A DNA stretch of 64,000 nucleotides. It comes from Nemertoderma westbladi. Lineage: Eukaryota > Xenacoelomorpha > Nemertodermatida > Nemertodermatidae. Below, piece after piece: positions 11,683 through 24,631 of this stretch; the first letter of the stretch is position 1, and the number at the start of each line of letters is the position of its first letter. Both the position numbers and the translations under genes were made by a program. The notes under the pieces are model-generated. The model had not been told where the DNA came from. It was given only the letters and a program-made list of their open reading frames with translations, and searched no databases. The stretch is from positions 1 to 64,000 of the forward strand of contig JAUCBJ010000021.1 of assembly GCA_032718475.1 (NCBI GenBank), in the 5' to 3' direction.

Positions 11683-13566
11683 GATTTAATTTACAGTTGA
11701 ATGCCTACTACTATAATGACAGTTAAAGCAAGTCTAGTAATTCAGTATCAACTATAAGCCTAGTAATTAATTACCGATACCGTTACTCAGTGTAACGTGA
11801 TATACAATATATTAGAATACCGGTATACACTTATAGTATATAATATAAGTATTATTACAGACTAGAATTAGTCACAGAATACCGGTATATAATTTAAGCA
11901 TAAATATTAAAATATATAATAAGCCTATCGTGAATACCGGTATACAGCATACACCTATAGTATATATAAGTATAATTATAGACTAGAATTAATTACAGAA
12001 TACCGGTATATAATTTCAGCTTAAATTTATAGAAATAAATATAATAAGCCTATCGTAAATACCGGTATGTCAATTATTTTATAATAACTGAATTTCTGAA
12101 TTTTAGGGTTACTTTACGTTACTTTATTACCGTTATTTAAGCAGTAGTCCAACTGATATTAAGGCCTAATTGATGGATGACAGGCCTACTATTTTATAAA
12201 TCGGTTTGAGTTGATTTATAATATATATATACCCTTATAATGGGTTTTTTGACAATATTTGAAATAAATGTTATTATTTCTGGTAAGGAGTCACTTCACA
12301 GAAGCTGAACGCTCTCAGTGGAGTGCTTCTTATTGGACACTAAAACAAATAATTCTAATTTACTAAGTTACTTATTACTACAAATTACGTACAATTACGG
12401 GGTGAGATTACAATCTCTAAATAAACACAAAAATTACACATACAAATTTCAGGGTAATTTTACAGGAAATCTACAAACCAGCCTAACAAAGGGTTAGAGT
12501 TTCTGGTTATTACAAACAGACAGGATACTACGGTATTTGAAAATAATAAAGCAGTAGTAAATATATTGCGTTGTCTAGATAAGAAAATACCACCGTCTGA
12601 CGACTTATAGTCTTTAGCTGTACAGCTCTATAAGTACTACGTTATGTACCTGGAATGTCCCTACCTAGAAGTCCCCTACCAGAGCTAACGTACCTATTAA
12701 CCACTTTACAACACAAATATACTGCCTACACACTAATTACCTTCGGAAAGCACTGTACACTAAACCCTAAATTAGGTACAAGTACTTATATAACAAATAA
12801 CCAGCAGTTAAAAATACTTGTACAGCTAAAAGAACCACGGTATCTGCTGGAGTGACTAGAGCATAAAATCACCAGTCTTTACCTACGCCAAACAGCCCTG
12901 ATGTAGTACCGGGGTTAATTTAACTATAACGGTATGTATAACAAGCACAATTACTGTAGGAATAAACTTGGGGTTGTGTATGTTGCGAATAATCGCATAA
13001 ACTCTGAATAATAAATATTACGCTACCCGTACAGACTACACAAACAAAATACAAACCAAATGCTGACAGACTACTATCAAGCCTAAATAAACTACGGTAT
13101 ATGCAGACTCCGAAATGGTTAGTTAGTATGCGTTCTAACCGAGTAGTACGACTTATTCTTTCGGAGGGGATTTACCTTACAACACTGGATGCCCCCACCT
13201 TCCTAACTAGTATCTTATCGGACATACACTCTACACACACTGCAATCTCTTCGGACCTGACAACAGCCAGACAACAATCCAGCCTACAAATTATTTGTAC
13301 AATCTGAGCAGGCTTACACGCCTTCGGCTCAATATCACACTTACAGATAAATAAAACTGACAGAAACAAGTAAACCATACAAAGGAAGAAGGGGTAATCA
13401 ATCCCTAATCCCCTAACAGCCTACAATATACAATATATCACAATCAAACTAATCCTGGTACCTGTAAGTACCGGTTCGGGTGTTTAGGCAGTTAGGCCTA
13501 CAGTTTACCGTCCGACCGGTACATTCGAATTTATTGCCTACGTGCAATCAAGAAGAAAACTATTAA
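11683..13566 (-). other. 5' leader of A1
   Basis: About 1.9 kb between the 5' LTR and gag has no credible ORF; the small frames at 12655 and 13101-13378 are unsupported. The leader holds several copies of the palindromic word TACCGGTA (for example near 11818, 11880, 11935, 12000 and 12060) inside imperfect tandem repeats of about 120 bp. I do not find a primer site starting TGG directly next to the LTR. Confidence 0.6.
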
Positions 13567-14721
13567 TGTTCGCGCTTTTAGACCTTTAGCAGTTTAACCT
13601 GCCAATTTTAATTGTCTTTTTTGTATATCAATTATTTAATGTACTGAAGTTACATCAGCCGAAGCCAGCCTGTGCGCGATCATTCACCCACAGTTAAGGG
13701 AGACTGGATTCGGATGCTTTGATAGTGAGTGCAGTGTAGACCTACTGTATTATTCGATTGATCGTTAATATATAATCTCTGACAATATATTTACTTTTGG
13801 GGAAATATTAACAGTTCCTTTAGGACGTGGCGCTTTAAGTATAAAACAGTTATGACTTATACTAATCACAACTGGATGGCTACTGAGTTTCGTAAAAAGC
13901 GCATTCTTTAGGAGATGCTTTATTAACCTTCACACTACTTCACACGACTTCACACTAGTTCACACTACTGCGCACTGATCTGCCGACCATCACTGAATTT
14001 GATCATATATAAGGAGGATCGCAACTGACACATGTAGGGATTATGAAATAGCATTCAATTCACACAAAAACCACTATAATGTAAGTCGCAGTTGCTACCG
14101 GTAAACCTATTCCTCTAACCTTTAGTAATCAAAGAGATTGAGGGTTTTATGATTATTCATCGGTATTCTCCAAATATATCAGCAATATATACCAACATTA
14201 CACCAAGTAATAACAGAATCAAATAATGCGGTGAACAGTCAGTATGTGTTACATGAAGTATGATTCAGCAATGATTCAGTAGTTGAATTGTTAATAGTTT
14301 TACGTTCTTTTAATCAAAGCCATCTGATGTTTCTGATGTTTAGGTCAAAGTCTGAAACTTCCACAGAAGTACAGAAGAATCCTAAGCCGGTGTTCTGGGC
14401 TTAGAAAAGATACACACTGACTGAATTGCGTGAGTTTCTGTAGGCACTGTCCAACACAAAGTGAAAATCGCTCTGATTGGTCGAGCGAGCCGAACAAAGA
14501 ACAAAGAAAAGCTCCACGCTGGCATTAAATCAGCTGACAGATTTCGTCATCTGAGTTACAGTCTTTAGAGTATTAAGCGAATTGCGGCAAAATGGCTAGT
14601 TATGTCCGCTAAAGCACGCATACAGACATAACAGGTAAAAATGGCTTGTTATGTCCGCTAAAAGCACCTACACGGTACATTGCGGAGAAAATGACTGGTT
14701 ATATCCGCAAAAGCTTTTACA
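13567..14721 (-). repeat. 5' LTR of BEL element A1
   Basis: This 1155-bp copy is the promoter LTR in element orientation. It matches 2282-3438 with about 15 substitutions and one 2-bp length change by eye. Its outer end abuts the GTACT duplication at 14722-14726. Promoter elements cannot be placed confidently. Confidence 0.93.
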
Positions 14722-14898
14722 GTACTGTACCTAGTAATTAATACCTTTGAAATTGACGACTTTGTTTATTACCCAACGGGTATAAAATGGTTGGAATTAA
14801 ATATACAAATGAAATATAAATACACCGTTTTTAAATGTATGTACAGTAAAATAAAATAAGTTTACCACTATATTTAAAAATAATTGTAAGTTAATATT

Positions 14899-15498
14899 TT
14901 AGACGGTTGTTTGCGATGGAATTCTTGATTGAAGGTGGAAAGCTAAAGCCAAGGCTGTGTTGTAAGCGGGGATTGCCGGGCAAAGAAGCGCATGGCAGAT
15001 ATCCATGGCAGCCTCGCCACAGAGACTGCAAATGCATGAACTGTCTGGTCTCGAACACCGCTCGGTAGAACAGAGACGATGGTGGAAACCGTTTGAGATG
15101 TATTGCGCTGCAACTCGGCGACGCTGACCCGCTAGGTTGGCCAACGATATCGCAGCAGTTGAGGGGTGATCCACGGCAGCCAATATTTTGGTCGTGGAAG
15201 CGTACTTGCTTACGCCACTCCAGAGCTTCCAGTAAAATCCTCGTACCTTTACAACGTGCTGTAATTGGAGGAGTTGTTCATTGGAGGAGTTTCCAAAAGT
15301 CGAGCAACCGTATGTTGCCGCCGGCAGTATAACTAGTGACCATAGTTTGGTAGCTGTTGCCATGGAGACTATATTTAAATTAACCAGGTAAGCTATTCGC
15401 ATGCAAGAAGCTATACCGCGGGATTGGAGGTGCAAGTAGTGATTACCTGGCGTATTAGTGGTGAATAGTACTACCCCAAGGTAGTTAAATTTATTCAC
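14899..15498 (-). pseudogene. LINE ORF2 C-terminal region with zinc-knuckle-like motif
   Basis: The frame follows the reverse transcriptase palm. It contains the usual thumb-region motif F-N-Y-L-G-V near its start, W-S-L-V-I-L-P-A-A-T-Y-G-C in the middle, and a Cys/His cluster near the end (C-S-L-C, then H and C in D-I-C-H-A-L-L-C). It is shifted relative to the palm frame at 15525-16040, so the ORF is broken. Confidence 0.75.
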
Positions 15499-15524
15499 AA
15501 ATGGTAGCTAGTGTCCATTAAATG

Positions 15525-16040
15525 TTAATTTATCATCTCGCAATAAATGCCCCAGTTTCGGAATTTGACCACCTTTGTTTTAGATAGATTTACTGTCAGG
15601 TCATTGGTCTTAAAGTAGTCCGCTAGGTTGTTTAGTGCCGCTTGTACCGTGTCGATTGAAGTTCCGTATATTACAAGGTCGTCAGCGTAGAGCAACACAC
15701 GTATTCCTATTATGATAGTAAGAGCTGCTGGGAGGTCCGCAATGAAAAGACTGAATAGGAGTGGTGACAATTTGTCGCCCTGTACGACGCCGACCATCTG
15801 CACTATTGGGTCTAGAATGTAAGTGCCGATACATACTCGTAATAAATTTGTGGCAAATAGTGCCCATATTGCTGTGATAAACATTCGCCTGACGCCAAGT
15901 TGACCGAGTTTCTTGCAAAGTATTTCTCTGTTGACCGAGTCAAATGCCTTGGTATAGTCCACAAAAACGCAGTACAATTTACCGCCAGGGGTTCCCAACG
16001 TGTTAGATATCGCATTATATATAATCTTTATGGCCATCAA
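15525..16040 (-). pseudogene. LINE reverse transcriptase palm
   Basis: The 171-residue frame contains F-V-D-Y-T-K-A-F-D-S-V (first catalytic Asp), V-V-Q-G-D-K-L-S-P-L-L-F and the second catalytic motif L-L-Y-A-D-D-L-V-I-Y-G. These are diagnostic of non-LTR reverse transcriptases, which copy LINE RNA at the nicked target. The catalytic residues are intact but the frame is separated from the fingers (16015-17250) by a frameshift near 16040-16150 and from the thumb by another at about 15500. Confidence 0.88.
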
Positions 16041-17547
16041 TGTGGAGCGGTTTTTGCGAAAGCCGTATTGTTCCTCCGGAAAGAGTAGGTTTTTCTCCGC
16101 CCACGCATAGAGTCTGTTGAATAGAATTGTAGTCTACGTTTTGAGCAGACATGATAGCAAGGCAATACCCCGGTACGAGTCCGCCAGTAGCTTCGAAGCC
16201 TTTACCCTTGTACAGGGGGATAATGAATGATGTTAGCCAGGCTGCAGGGCATGTGGTGTTCACGAAACACATTGAGAATAAAGTCCATAGAAAAGGGAGA
16301 AGGTGACCAAAACCTGCTTTAAGTGGCTCATTCGTTATTCCATCAGGGCCTGGCGCTTTTCCAACTTTCTGACTGGCGACCGTTGCTGTAACCTCAGCAG
16401 CGGTTATGGATGCATCCAAGTCAGCGTCGCCATTGGTTGGGGTACCGGGAAGTTTTGGGGTGTCGCTTTTATTGAATAGGCCGGCAAAATGGCTCGACCA
16501 GGAGTCTGCGGACACTTGCTGAGATACAGTTATTTGTTTCTTTGTCTTTAAGATGTTCCAGAATTCTTTGTTGTCTGACTCACACCGATTTATAAGAGTA
16601 CTTTCTTTTTCTTGTAGGTATAACTTTTTCTTTGCAGAAAGCAGTGCCTTATATTTCTTCTGGAGTAGTCTGTAAGAGTTTAGATTGGCGGTGGAAGCAT
16701 CAGACTTTAGTGAGGTTCTAGAATTCTTTAACTCTCGATTCAACTTATAGCATTCACCATCAAACCAGGTCTTAGCTTTCCTTTTGGGCAATTTAACAGC
16801 TGATTTCGTAATGGCTTCGGTGATGAACGAACAGACTGAGTTTACACCGAGGTTTACAGTTTCAAGGAAGGTTACTGGGTTGAGGAAAGAGGCCAGCTTG
16901 TCCGTGTCGATTTTACGTATCATTGCTTTACGGATTTCCCTTAAATTATTCTTATCATTGGTCGGAAAGTTAATTTGAATTCGTTGGTATTTACTGTTTA
17001 TTGTTGGAACCACAGAAACCATTACATAGTCACTTTGGCTGCTACTGATAAAAGTGAGGTCTATAACGCTGGTACCATTCCAACATATATATGTTGGTAT
17101 CTCTGGGTTGGTTAAACATACAAGGTCAGAGCCTAAAAGACTGTCACTTAAAGTATCTCCCCTGGTGCTGTCGCCATCTAACCTGCAGTTAAAGTCACCA
17201 GCCAATAATATTGGGGATGTTGACATTGACTTGACTTTCTGAAATACCATATTGAGCTCCAGTAGAATGTCCGTGACGTCGGTTCGAGGTTTACAGTAAG
17301 CTAGAATTATGCTCAGACTGGGAAGTTTGACAGCAATAACTGAGTTACTCGAGTGAATATGGCTGTGAGGTGCCTTAATTTGCGAGTGAATAGCAATACA
17401 TAGACCCCGGATGGTCGGCCATGATCTCTCTTACCACATGGTACATTATAGCATTTGTACCCGTCAATGTGCGGATCATCTAGCTGGGTGCAAGGCGGAA
17501 TTCCTCGGACATTTCGGGGCGACGTAATCGTGTAGATCTACGGTGGA
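16015..17547 (-). pseudogene. LINE ORF2 N-terminal part: AP endonuclease and RT fingers
   Basis: From about 17500 the translation shows endonuclease features. The segment around 17390-17470 reads like D-P-H-I-D-G-Y with a nearby frameshift, and the main frame from 17250 has L-L-A-G-D-F-N-C-R-L (active-site Asp/Asn) and V-I-D-L-T-F-I. Downstream, G-K-A-P-G-P-D-G-I-T-N-E and S-F-I-I-P-L-Y-K-G-K-G mark the start of reverse transcriptase. The start codon is not visible because A2 interrupts the gene at 17547. Confidence 0.82.
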
Positions 17548-17552
17548 GGCCA

Positions 17553-18778
17553 TGTAAAAGCTTTTGCGTAATTAGCCGGTTATTATCCCCGTAAAGTACT
17601 CTGTGGTTGGTTTACCAGGCATAAAAAGGCCGTGTCCTTGCTGTACTGGTGTTTTGGAGGACATAAAAGCCATTTCTTCTGTATTTGTACTTTAGAGGAC
17701 ATAATCTGTAATTTCGTGACGTAAAAAGCTCGATACTCTTGAAAACAGTGTCGCTACCATGACGATGGCTAACGGCTGATATTGCCACGTTGCCCCATAG
17801 CCCTGCTTTCTGTATCTGCCAATAGGATTTGAGTTGGTTTTGATTTTGACCTATCACAGATCTACTGAACTGAATTTCCTATCTGTATGTTCATTCTCTG
17901 TGGTGGGTGAGATCTTTGTAGAATAAGGGTAGCTGGTATTCTTATAGTTATTCTTATCAGTTTTTAGTGTTGTTGGTGATTCTAAGCCAGGAAGAACGGC
18001 TTTAGCCCTACACTAGTAGGCTTAATTATAAGGACATATATCCGTTATCTGCATTTATCACAACATAACATACCATACCTAATCAAACAACCTGTGCATA
18101 CTTTATATTGTTATACTGCTATTTACTGTCAGTTCTTCATAATATGGTTGATGAATTATTATATTTGGAATAACGATAAATAACCCCGAAACCCAATATT
18201 CTTGATATACCGAAGGTAAGAGAGAAGGGTTACATATAACAATTGTGACTTATGTTACAGTGGTTTGAAGTGAATCTAATGTTATTTGATAGACCCTACA
18301 TGATTCGGTCCGTGTTCCTTTTATATGTGACTAAAATCAGTGAAGATCGGCAGATTAGTGTGCAGTATTGTGCAGCATTGTGTATGAGTGAGACTGATAA
18401 CGAAGCATTTCCTAAAGAATGCGCCATATATGTGAATTATAACTAAGCCATATCGTTGTGAGTAGTTTAAGTCATAACTCTGTTTATATAGATAGAGCGC
18501 CACGTCCTAAAGGAACTGTTAATATTTCCCGAAGGTGAATAATATTGTCAGAGATTATATAATACTGTCAGTCGAATAATACATTAGGCTTACATAGCAA
18601 TAAGATTAAGCCGTCGAACCCAATCTCCCGGGTATATCCAGCGGGTGAATGATCGCGCACAGATTGGTTTCGACTAGTGTAGTGAATTAAATACTTGTCA
18701 TAGGCTAAAGGTGATTTATTATCTAGAAGACATCCTAATTTGGCGGGTTAAACTGCCAAAGGTCTGAAAGCGCGAACA
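17553..18778 (+). repeat. 5' LTR of BEL element A2
   Basis: The 1226-bp LTR begins TGTAAAAGC and ends GCGCGAACA. It contains the promoter for element RNA, but I cannot place the start site. Differences from the 3' LTR are seen near 17766, 17892, 18259, 18347 and 18610. Confidence 0.95.
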
Positions 18779-21097
18779 ATAACGGATATTTAGTCTGTAT
18801 TGCAGTGTAGGCATTAAATACAGTTTAATATTGTTCTGGTAAGAACATTAAAGGATATAGCTTCTTTATTGCAGTAAGCAATAAAGTTGAAAGTACCGGT
18901 CAACCGGTAAACCTGAACGGTCCATCTGTAGGTCGGTAGGCCCAACTGCCAGAACCGGTACTGCTGTAGGCCCGTAGGTCCAACTGCCAGAACCGGTACT
19001 TCTGTAGGTCTGTAGGCCTAACTGTCCTAACCGGTACTTCCGTATAAGTACAGCAGTATTATTCGATTTGATTATATATGCCGGTAGGTCTTAATAATTA
19101 ATCGGGGACGCCTGGTTTTTATTGGGATTTTACTTAGGCCTATTTCTGTCAGTTTTATTTATTTGTAGGTCAGTATTGAACAGAAGGCGTGTAAGCCTGA
19201 TCAGATTGTGCAGACAATTAGTAGGCTGAGCTGTTGTCTGATTGCTGTTAGGTCTGAACGGATTGCAGTGTGTGTAGATCAACTGTCCGATAAAGAACGG
19301 TTAGGAAGTAGGGGCAGCGAATGCTGTAAGGTAAACCCCCAACTAAAGAATAAGTCGTACTACTGGGTTAGAACGCATACTACCTAATTATTTCGGAGTC
19401 TGCATGTCCTGTAGTTTATTTAGGCTTGAGAGTAGTCTGCCATCGTTTAGTCTGTACTTTGTTTGTGTAAGTCTGTACGGGTAGCGTATAATATTTATTT
19501 AGATAATTTGTAGGCTGGATAGTTGTCTGGCTGTTATTGGGTCTGAATGGATTGCAGCGTGTGTAGATCACTTGTCCGATAAAGAACGGTTAGGAAGTAG
19601 GGGCAGCGAATGCTGTAAGGTAAACCCCCAACTAAAGAATAAGTCGTACTACTGGGTTAGAACGCATACTACCTAATTATTTCGGAGTCTGCATATACCG
19701 TAGTTTGTTTAGGCTTGATAGTAGTCTGTCAGTGTTCGGTCTGCATTTTGTTTGAGTAGTTTGTACACGTAGCGTAATATTTATTATTCAGAGTTTATGC
19801 GATTATTCGCAACATTCATTCCCCAAGTTTGTTCCTACAATAATTGTGTTTGTTATACATACCGCTATAGTTAAATTAACCCTGGTTCTACACGGGCTGC
19901 TTGGCGTAGGTAAAGACTGGTGATTTTGTGCATCGGTCACTCCAGCAGATGCCGTGGTTCTTTTAGCTGTTCAAGTATATTTAACTACTGATTATATGTT
20001 ATACAAGTACTCGTACCTAATTTAGGGTTTAGTGTACAGTGCTTTCCGAAAGTAATTAGTGTAGGCATTACATTTGTGGTGTAAAGTGGTTAATAGGCAC
20101 GTTCGATTAGCTCTATTAACTTCTAGGTAGGAACACTCCGTGATACATAACGTAGTACCTATAGCGATACGGCTATAGGTCGTCAGGCGGTGGTATTTTC
20201 CTATCTGGACAACGCAGTGTATTTACTACTACTTATTATTTCAAATACCGTAGTACCCTGTCCGTTGTAATAACCAGATTTCTAACCCTTTGTTAGGCTG
20301 GTTTGTAGACTTCTTGTAAAATTACCCTAAAAATTAGTATTTTGTGTTTTTTGTAAATTTTTGTGTTTATTTAGAGATTGTAATCTCAACCCGAATTGTA
20401 CGTAATTTGTAGTATTAAGTAACTTAGGTAAATTAGAATTATTTGTTTTAGTGTCCTATAAGTAACACTTCACTGAAAGCGCACCGCTTTGTGTAGTGAT
20501 TACTCCCCAGAAATAATAACATTTATTTCAAACATTGACAAAACCCATTAAAACGGGTATATATATATTATAAATCAAATCTAACGATTTATAAATAGTA
20601 GGCCTACCATACAACCATTAGGTCTCAATATCAGTTGGATTACTGCTCAAATAACGGTAATAAAGTAAGTAAAGTAACCAAGTAACTCTAAAATTCAGAA
20701 ATTCAATTATTTAAAATAATTGATATACCGGTATTTACGATAGGCCTATTATCTTTATTTCTATAAATTTAGGCTGAAATTATACCGGTACTTGTAATTA
20801 ATTCTAGTTCAGAATTATATATACTACAAACTGTAAGCTGTATACCGGTATTCCCGATAGGCCTATTATATATTTATATATTTGTGCTAAAATTATACCG
20901 GTATTCTGTGACAAACCTAGTCTGTAATAATACTTATATATACCATAAGCATACCGGTGTTCTAATATATTATATATATATCCTACTACATTGAGTAGCA
21001 GTATCGGTAATTAATTACTAGGCTAGCAGTTAATACTGAGTTACTAGACTTGCTCAGACTGTAATACAGCAGTAGACATTCAACGGTATACGTAGAC
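18779..21097 (+). other. 5' leader of A2 with an internal duplication
   Basis: The 2.3-kb untranslated leader carries two direct copies of a segment of about 290 bp (roughly 19219-19500 and 19509-19798). The 106-bp core at 19292-19397 and 19581-19686 appears identical. The corresponding A1 leader has one copy. TACCGGTA words recur towards the gag start (20730-20960). No canonical TGG primer site follows the LTR. Confidence 0.65.
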
Positions 21098-22852
21098 ATG
21101 TCTGATACTAAGCAGAACCTGTCAGACAGTTTATTAGATGTAACTATCTGCGACTCAGATAGAGACGTAGAACCGTCTGGTCGTAAGTTCAGTTCACCTC
21201 CCACTGTGAGGAAGGTCATCCCTCCTGTAGTAATAACAGAACCTAGGCTGGTCCAACATCGTAGGTCTATCATAGGCACTCGAGCTCAGGTCAAGCGGGA
21301 CCAAGAAGCAGCAGAACAGCAACAACCCACGAGCCAAGAACTTACTTCTCAACGGCCCAACAGCTCCAGTAGTGAAGCGACTGTAGAACTGACACCCGAG
21401 CGCGGAGCAAAGATGACGGATGCGGTTTATACGGATCCCCTTCTCATCCTTCCTGCAGCCGTACTCACCAGGTTATTGATCGCTGTGGAAGAACACCAGA
21501 TCGATTGGGCGAGAAGCCAGCGTTCAACTAGAGATAGTTATGCTGGATACACAAGGGAAGAACTGAAGTCTATTGTCGAGTCGCAATGGAACTTCCCCGG
21601 ACCCGGACTCCCGTTTGATTTATCAGAAGCTGCCTGGGAAGACATACACCGGATGGGAGTAGCCAAGGAAACCATCGATCCAGCTGTGTGGAAGAGGTCC
21701 GCAGGGATTCGCACAGGGATTCTTCAGCTCTATAGAGCGATTAAAAGAACAACTGTTTCAACAACCTCAAGGACCTCAAGAGCAGGGATTGCTGCTTTAT
21801 CAAGTTAGAGAAAGAATTCTACGAATCAGGCTAATATTATCGGCCTTTGAGGAGGCTTCTAAACGAAGACAAGACACGTCGTTGCAAGTTGCCGTAAAGG
21901 CTTGGTTTCAACGGGTGAGTCTCCAGGTTCAAGGAACAGCTCAGTGGAAAGCTCAGCTGGAGGAGCGATCAACCCATGGAGAATCAACAGACGCTACTTT
22001 TTCCCAAGTGGAAAGTGAAGCGACGGCAGAGAAACCACATAAGAGGGATGCCATTGACATCTATCTGTCAGACTATCAGCGTTTTTTAGGTGATGACGAG
22101 TTGAGGAGAAGGTTAGAGGGACTTAGCCCTAATAGTGAAGGAACCAAGCTTGTGTTGGATGCCATCGATGTGGAAATGAGGGCTGCGAATCAGGCTAAAT
22201 TCGATGAACAACTCCGCATCACACGAGTCCAAGAAGAGCAAGTAAAGAAAAAACGTATAGAAGACAGAAAGAAAGCAGCAGTGGTAGCTGCAGAAGCAGA
22301 AAGAAAAGCGGCAGCGGCAGAGGCAGCAGCAGAGGCAAAAGCGGCAGCGGCAGCGGCAGAAGCAAAAGCGGCAGCGGCAGAGGCAAAGGCGGCAGAGGCA
22401 GCAGCAGAGGCAAAAGCGGCAGCGGCAGCGGCAGAGGCAAAAGCGGCAGCGGCAGCGGCAGCGGCAGCGGCAGCGGCAGAAGCAAAGGCAGCCGAGGCTG
22501 AGAGAAAGGCCGCAGAGGCAGTGGCAGAAGCCGAACGGAGAGCGACTGAAGAAACCACCCAATTAGAATTGGAAACATTCAGGAGAATCAAGACTGCATA
22601 AATAAACAGTTAACAGCTAGTAATATGCAGATGATGAATCGATCTACTCCCAAAAGACAGGGATATACATCATCTGAGGAAGGCGATACCACCGATACTG
22701 AAGGCAAGGGAAATAGATCTCGTCTAAGTAGACGTAAAAGAACATTCCACCGTCAGAAATTGCCTGATTTGCCTCCAGCTGTTAGAAGGCAACTAAATAA
22801 CACCAACTTAGGTAGTACAGAGCCCACAGACCAAACAATTAAAATAGAATGA
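21098..22852 (+). pseudogene. Gag N-terminal and coiled-coil regions of A2, broken
   Basis: The start at 21098 (M-S-D-T-K-Q) matches that of A1. The first frame continues to about 21710, where a small insertion shifts it. The second (21789-22601) carries an Ala/Glu/Lys repeat at 22270-22530, longer than in A1. Another shift occurs near 22570, and the third frame (22625-22852) ends at an in-frame TGA at 22850-22852, after which the same frame reopens. The region is homologous to A1 10892-11682 and 9900-10891. It would have been the multimerising part of Gag. Confidence 0.78.
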
Positions 22853-24621
22853 CTCCCTACGATAGTAGATGAGCCTGAAATAATTAGGCCTGTTCTTGAA
22901 ATCACCTCTTCGGTGATAGACACACCTGTGCTCCCTGAGACTACCTCTAAATTCCCTCTGCATAGCACTAAGCTACCTGTGCCCCGTAGAACTGCCCAGG
23001 AGACAGTTCAGGTCCTGGACCCCGAGCGAAATATTCATAATTTGTCGCCCGTTGTCCCTCGTCCGCCCGCTACAACGTTGGCGACTCCCGCTTCGGCGGT
23101 CGAATGGGTGGATGAGAGACGGCGGGGGATGGATCTCCTGCTCGGGCAGATGCAGGAGACTGTCCAGCAGCTCAAGGGAACAGTCAGGGAAAGTAGGTTA
23201 GAGTTGCAAAAGGTGCAGCAAGGTATCGCGTTAGAACGCGATAAATTAGTCAATTTACAAAAGGGTATACCACCACCCCCTGTAACAATGTGTCAACCTG
23301 TTAGGTCTGAAGTATTTCATGCGCAAGGTGTGGAGCCTACACGCATCTATACTGCTAGTGAAGTAGAAACTCCTATAGTAAACCCTATTCAGGGTAATTA
23401 TAAACCTGTTGATAATGATATTCCATATAGACCTGATCATAATCCGAGAAATTTATATACCGATAATTCTATATTCAATAATACGATGGTTCAAGAAAGT
23501 TTTACGCGTCAAATGGCTAGAACCGAAGTCCGTCAAGCGGTAAAGGTTGGAGAGATCGTCAAGTTCAATGGAGATGAGATGAAATGGTTACCTTTTAATG
23601 AATATTACAAAGATAACATACAGAACTCTGTACTATCTAACGGAGAGAAACTTAGATTCCTCATCGAATGTTTGGAAGGACCTCCCAAGTCAATGGCGTT
23701 AAAATTTATTGGACATCCAGATGGATTAAGACAAGTTTGGGATACACTAAACATCAGGTATGGTAATAAGACTAACATAGCTAGGTATTTATATGCGAAA
23801 TTAATGGCGCCCCGAAAGTTTCTTAGCAGCGGGATTATAGAGTTTTCCGATGAGATTCAGGAGATCTGTAGACAACTAGATTGGTTAGGTAAGTCTCATG
23901 AATACCAGAATTCTATGGTTGTAGGAGCCTTAGCATCTACTTTGCCCAAGGGTGGAGTAGGTACACGCTGGTACAAGAAGGTGTTATATATGATGGAACA
24001 ACAACGACGAGACCCTACCATGACTGATCTCATGTCATTCTTAGATAGAGAAGTGAAATTACAGCTCCTAAGGCAGTCCAGAGAGAAGACATTGGAAAAC
24101 AAGGTAAGTGAGAAACCCGTTTCTAGGAGAAGGGTAACACCAGTATGGTATACCGACGACGGTGAAAGCCAAACTTCTCAAGGAGAGGACAGCGGGAAAG
24201 ACACTGACAGATCTTATTATGTCAATAAAATGCCTAAAGATCAGGTAAGTATTCCGAGTCTCGACCCAATGACAGAAGGGAACCGGTACAAAAAACCCTT
24301 CCTACGTCTCCTAAAAGAATTCAGGTGAGAAAGCCCGAGGAAAGAACAAGTGTGCACCACATAGCACAGGTTAAAGTAAGTAACATCAAGCCGAAATGTG
24401 TGCTGTGCGACGGGCCCCACCGTTTAAATGCGTGTGATAAATTCCTGAGGAAATCACTAAAGGATAGACGTGAAGTCATGTGGGATAAGCGGTTGTGTTA
24501 TAATTGCCTCAGACGAGGACACCAACGGCGAACCTGTTACTCCGACGCAAGGTGTGCAAAGTGCGGCGCAAAACATCATATCTTGTTGCACACGGAATTC
24601 GAACGAAACAGCCCGACCTGA
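22853..24621 (+). pseudogene. Gag C-terminal half of A2: Pao capsid-like domain and zinc knuckles
   Basis: Frame 22913-24328 covers the second helix region and the Pao gag domain (V-K-F-N-G-D; F-L-I-E-C-L-E-G; H-E-Y-Q-N-S-M-V-V-G-A-L) without the break present in A1. A frameshift near 24245 moves the zinc-knuckle segment into frame 24325-24621. There C-V-L-C-D-G-P-H, C-Y-N-C-L-R-R-G-H and C-A-K-C with H-H-I-L-L-H are conserved. The reading frame then ends prematurely relative to A1. Confidence 0.8.
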
Positions 24622-24631
24622 TCAATCTGAG

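Larger units (their letters stand above)
2277..14726 (-). mobile_element. BEL/Pao LTR retrotransposon A1, RT-less, with 5-bp target duplication
   Basis: The element runs 2282-14721 on the minus strand, flanked by GTACT at 2277-2281 and again at 14722-14726. Its LTRs start TG and end CA in element orientation. Between them lie a long leader, a broken gag with a capsid-like Pao domain and zinc knuckles, a retropepsin, a short pol remnant, a non-coding block and a third ORF. Reverse transcriptase, RNase H and integrase are missing, although the paired LTRs and target duplication show it inserted as a complete unit. By eye the two LTRs differ at roughly 15 positions in about 1156 bp, so the insertion is older than A2 and B. 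It lies at the 3' end of a LINE. Confidence 0.92.
14727..17547 (-). mobile_element. APE-type LINE, 3' part (ORF2), interrupted by A2 and bordered by A1
   Basis: This is a non-LTR retrotransposon with an apurinic-type endonuclease and reverse transcriptase. Its coding strand is minus. The 3' untranslated part (14727-14898) contains AATAAA-like words and ends at the A1 target site. The 5' end at 17547 is not the end of the LINE, because A2 is inserted there and the LINE resumes at 30380 with the end of ORF1. The clade is not assigned; the domain order fits the Jockey/I/CR1 group. Confidence 0.82.

Noticed and set aside
12655-13378. Small ORFs in the A1 leader
   Set aside because: No match in the corresponding A2 leader and no protein-like character.
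18252-18503. Small ORFs inside the A2 LTRs (repeated at 29848-30099)
   Set aside because: Both strands are open over the same bases and no start or family signal is present. The duplication is simply that of the LTR.
22113-22591. Long minus-strand frames rich in Leu/Pro, Cys/Arg or Ala in A2
   Set aside because: They are antisense readings of the alanine-repeat codons of gag.
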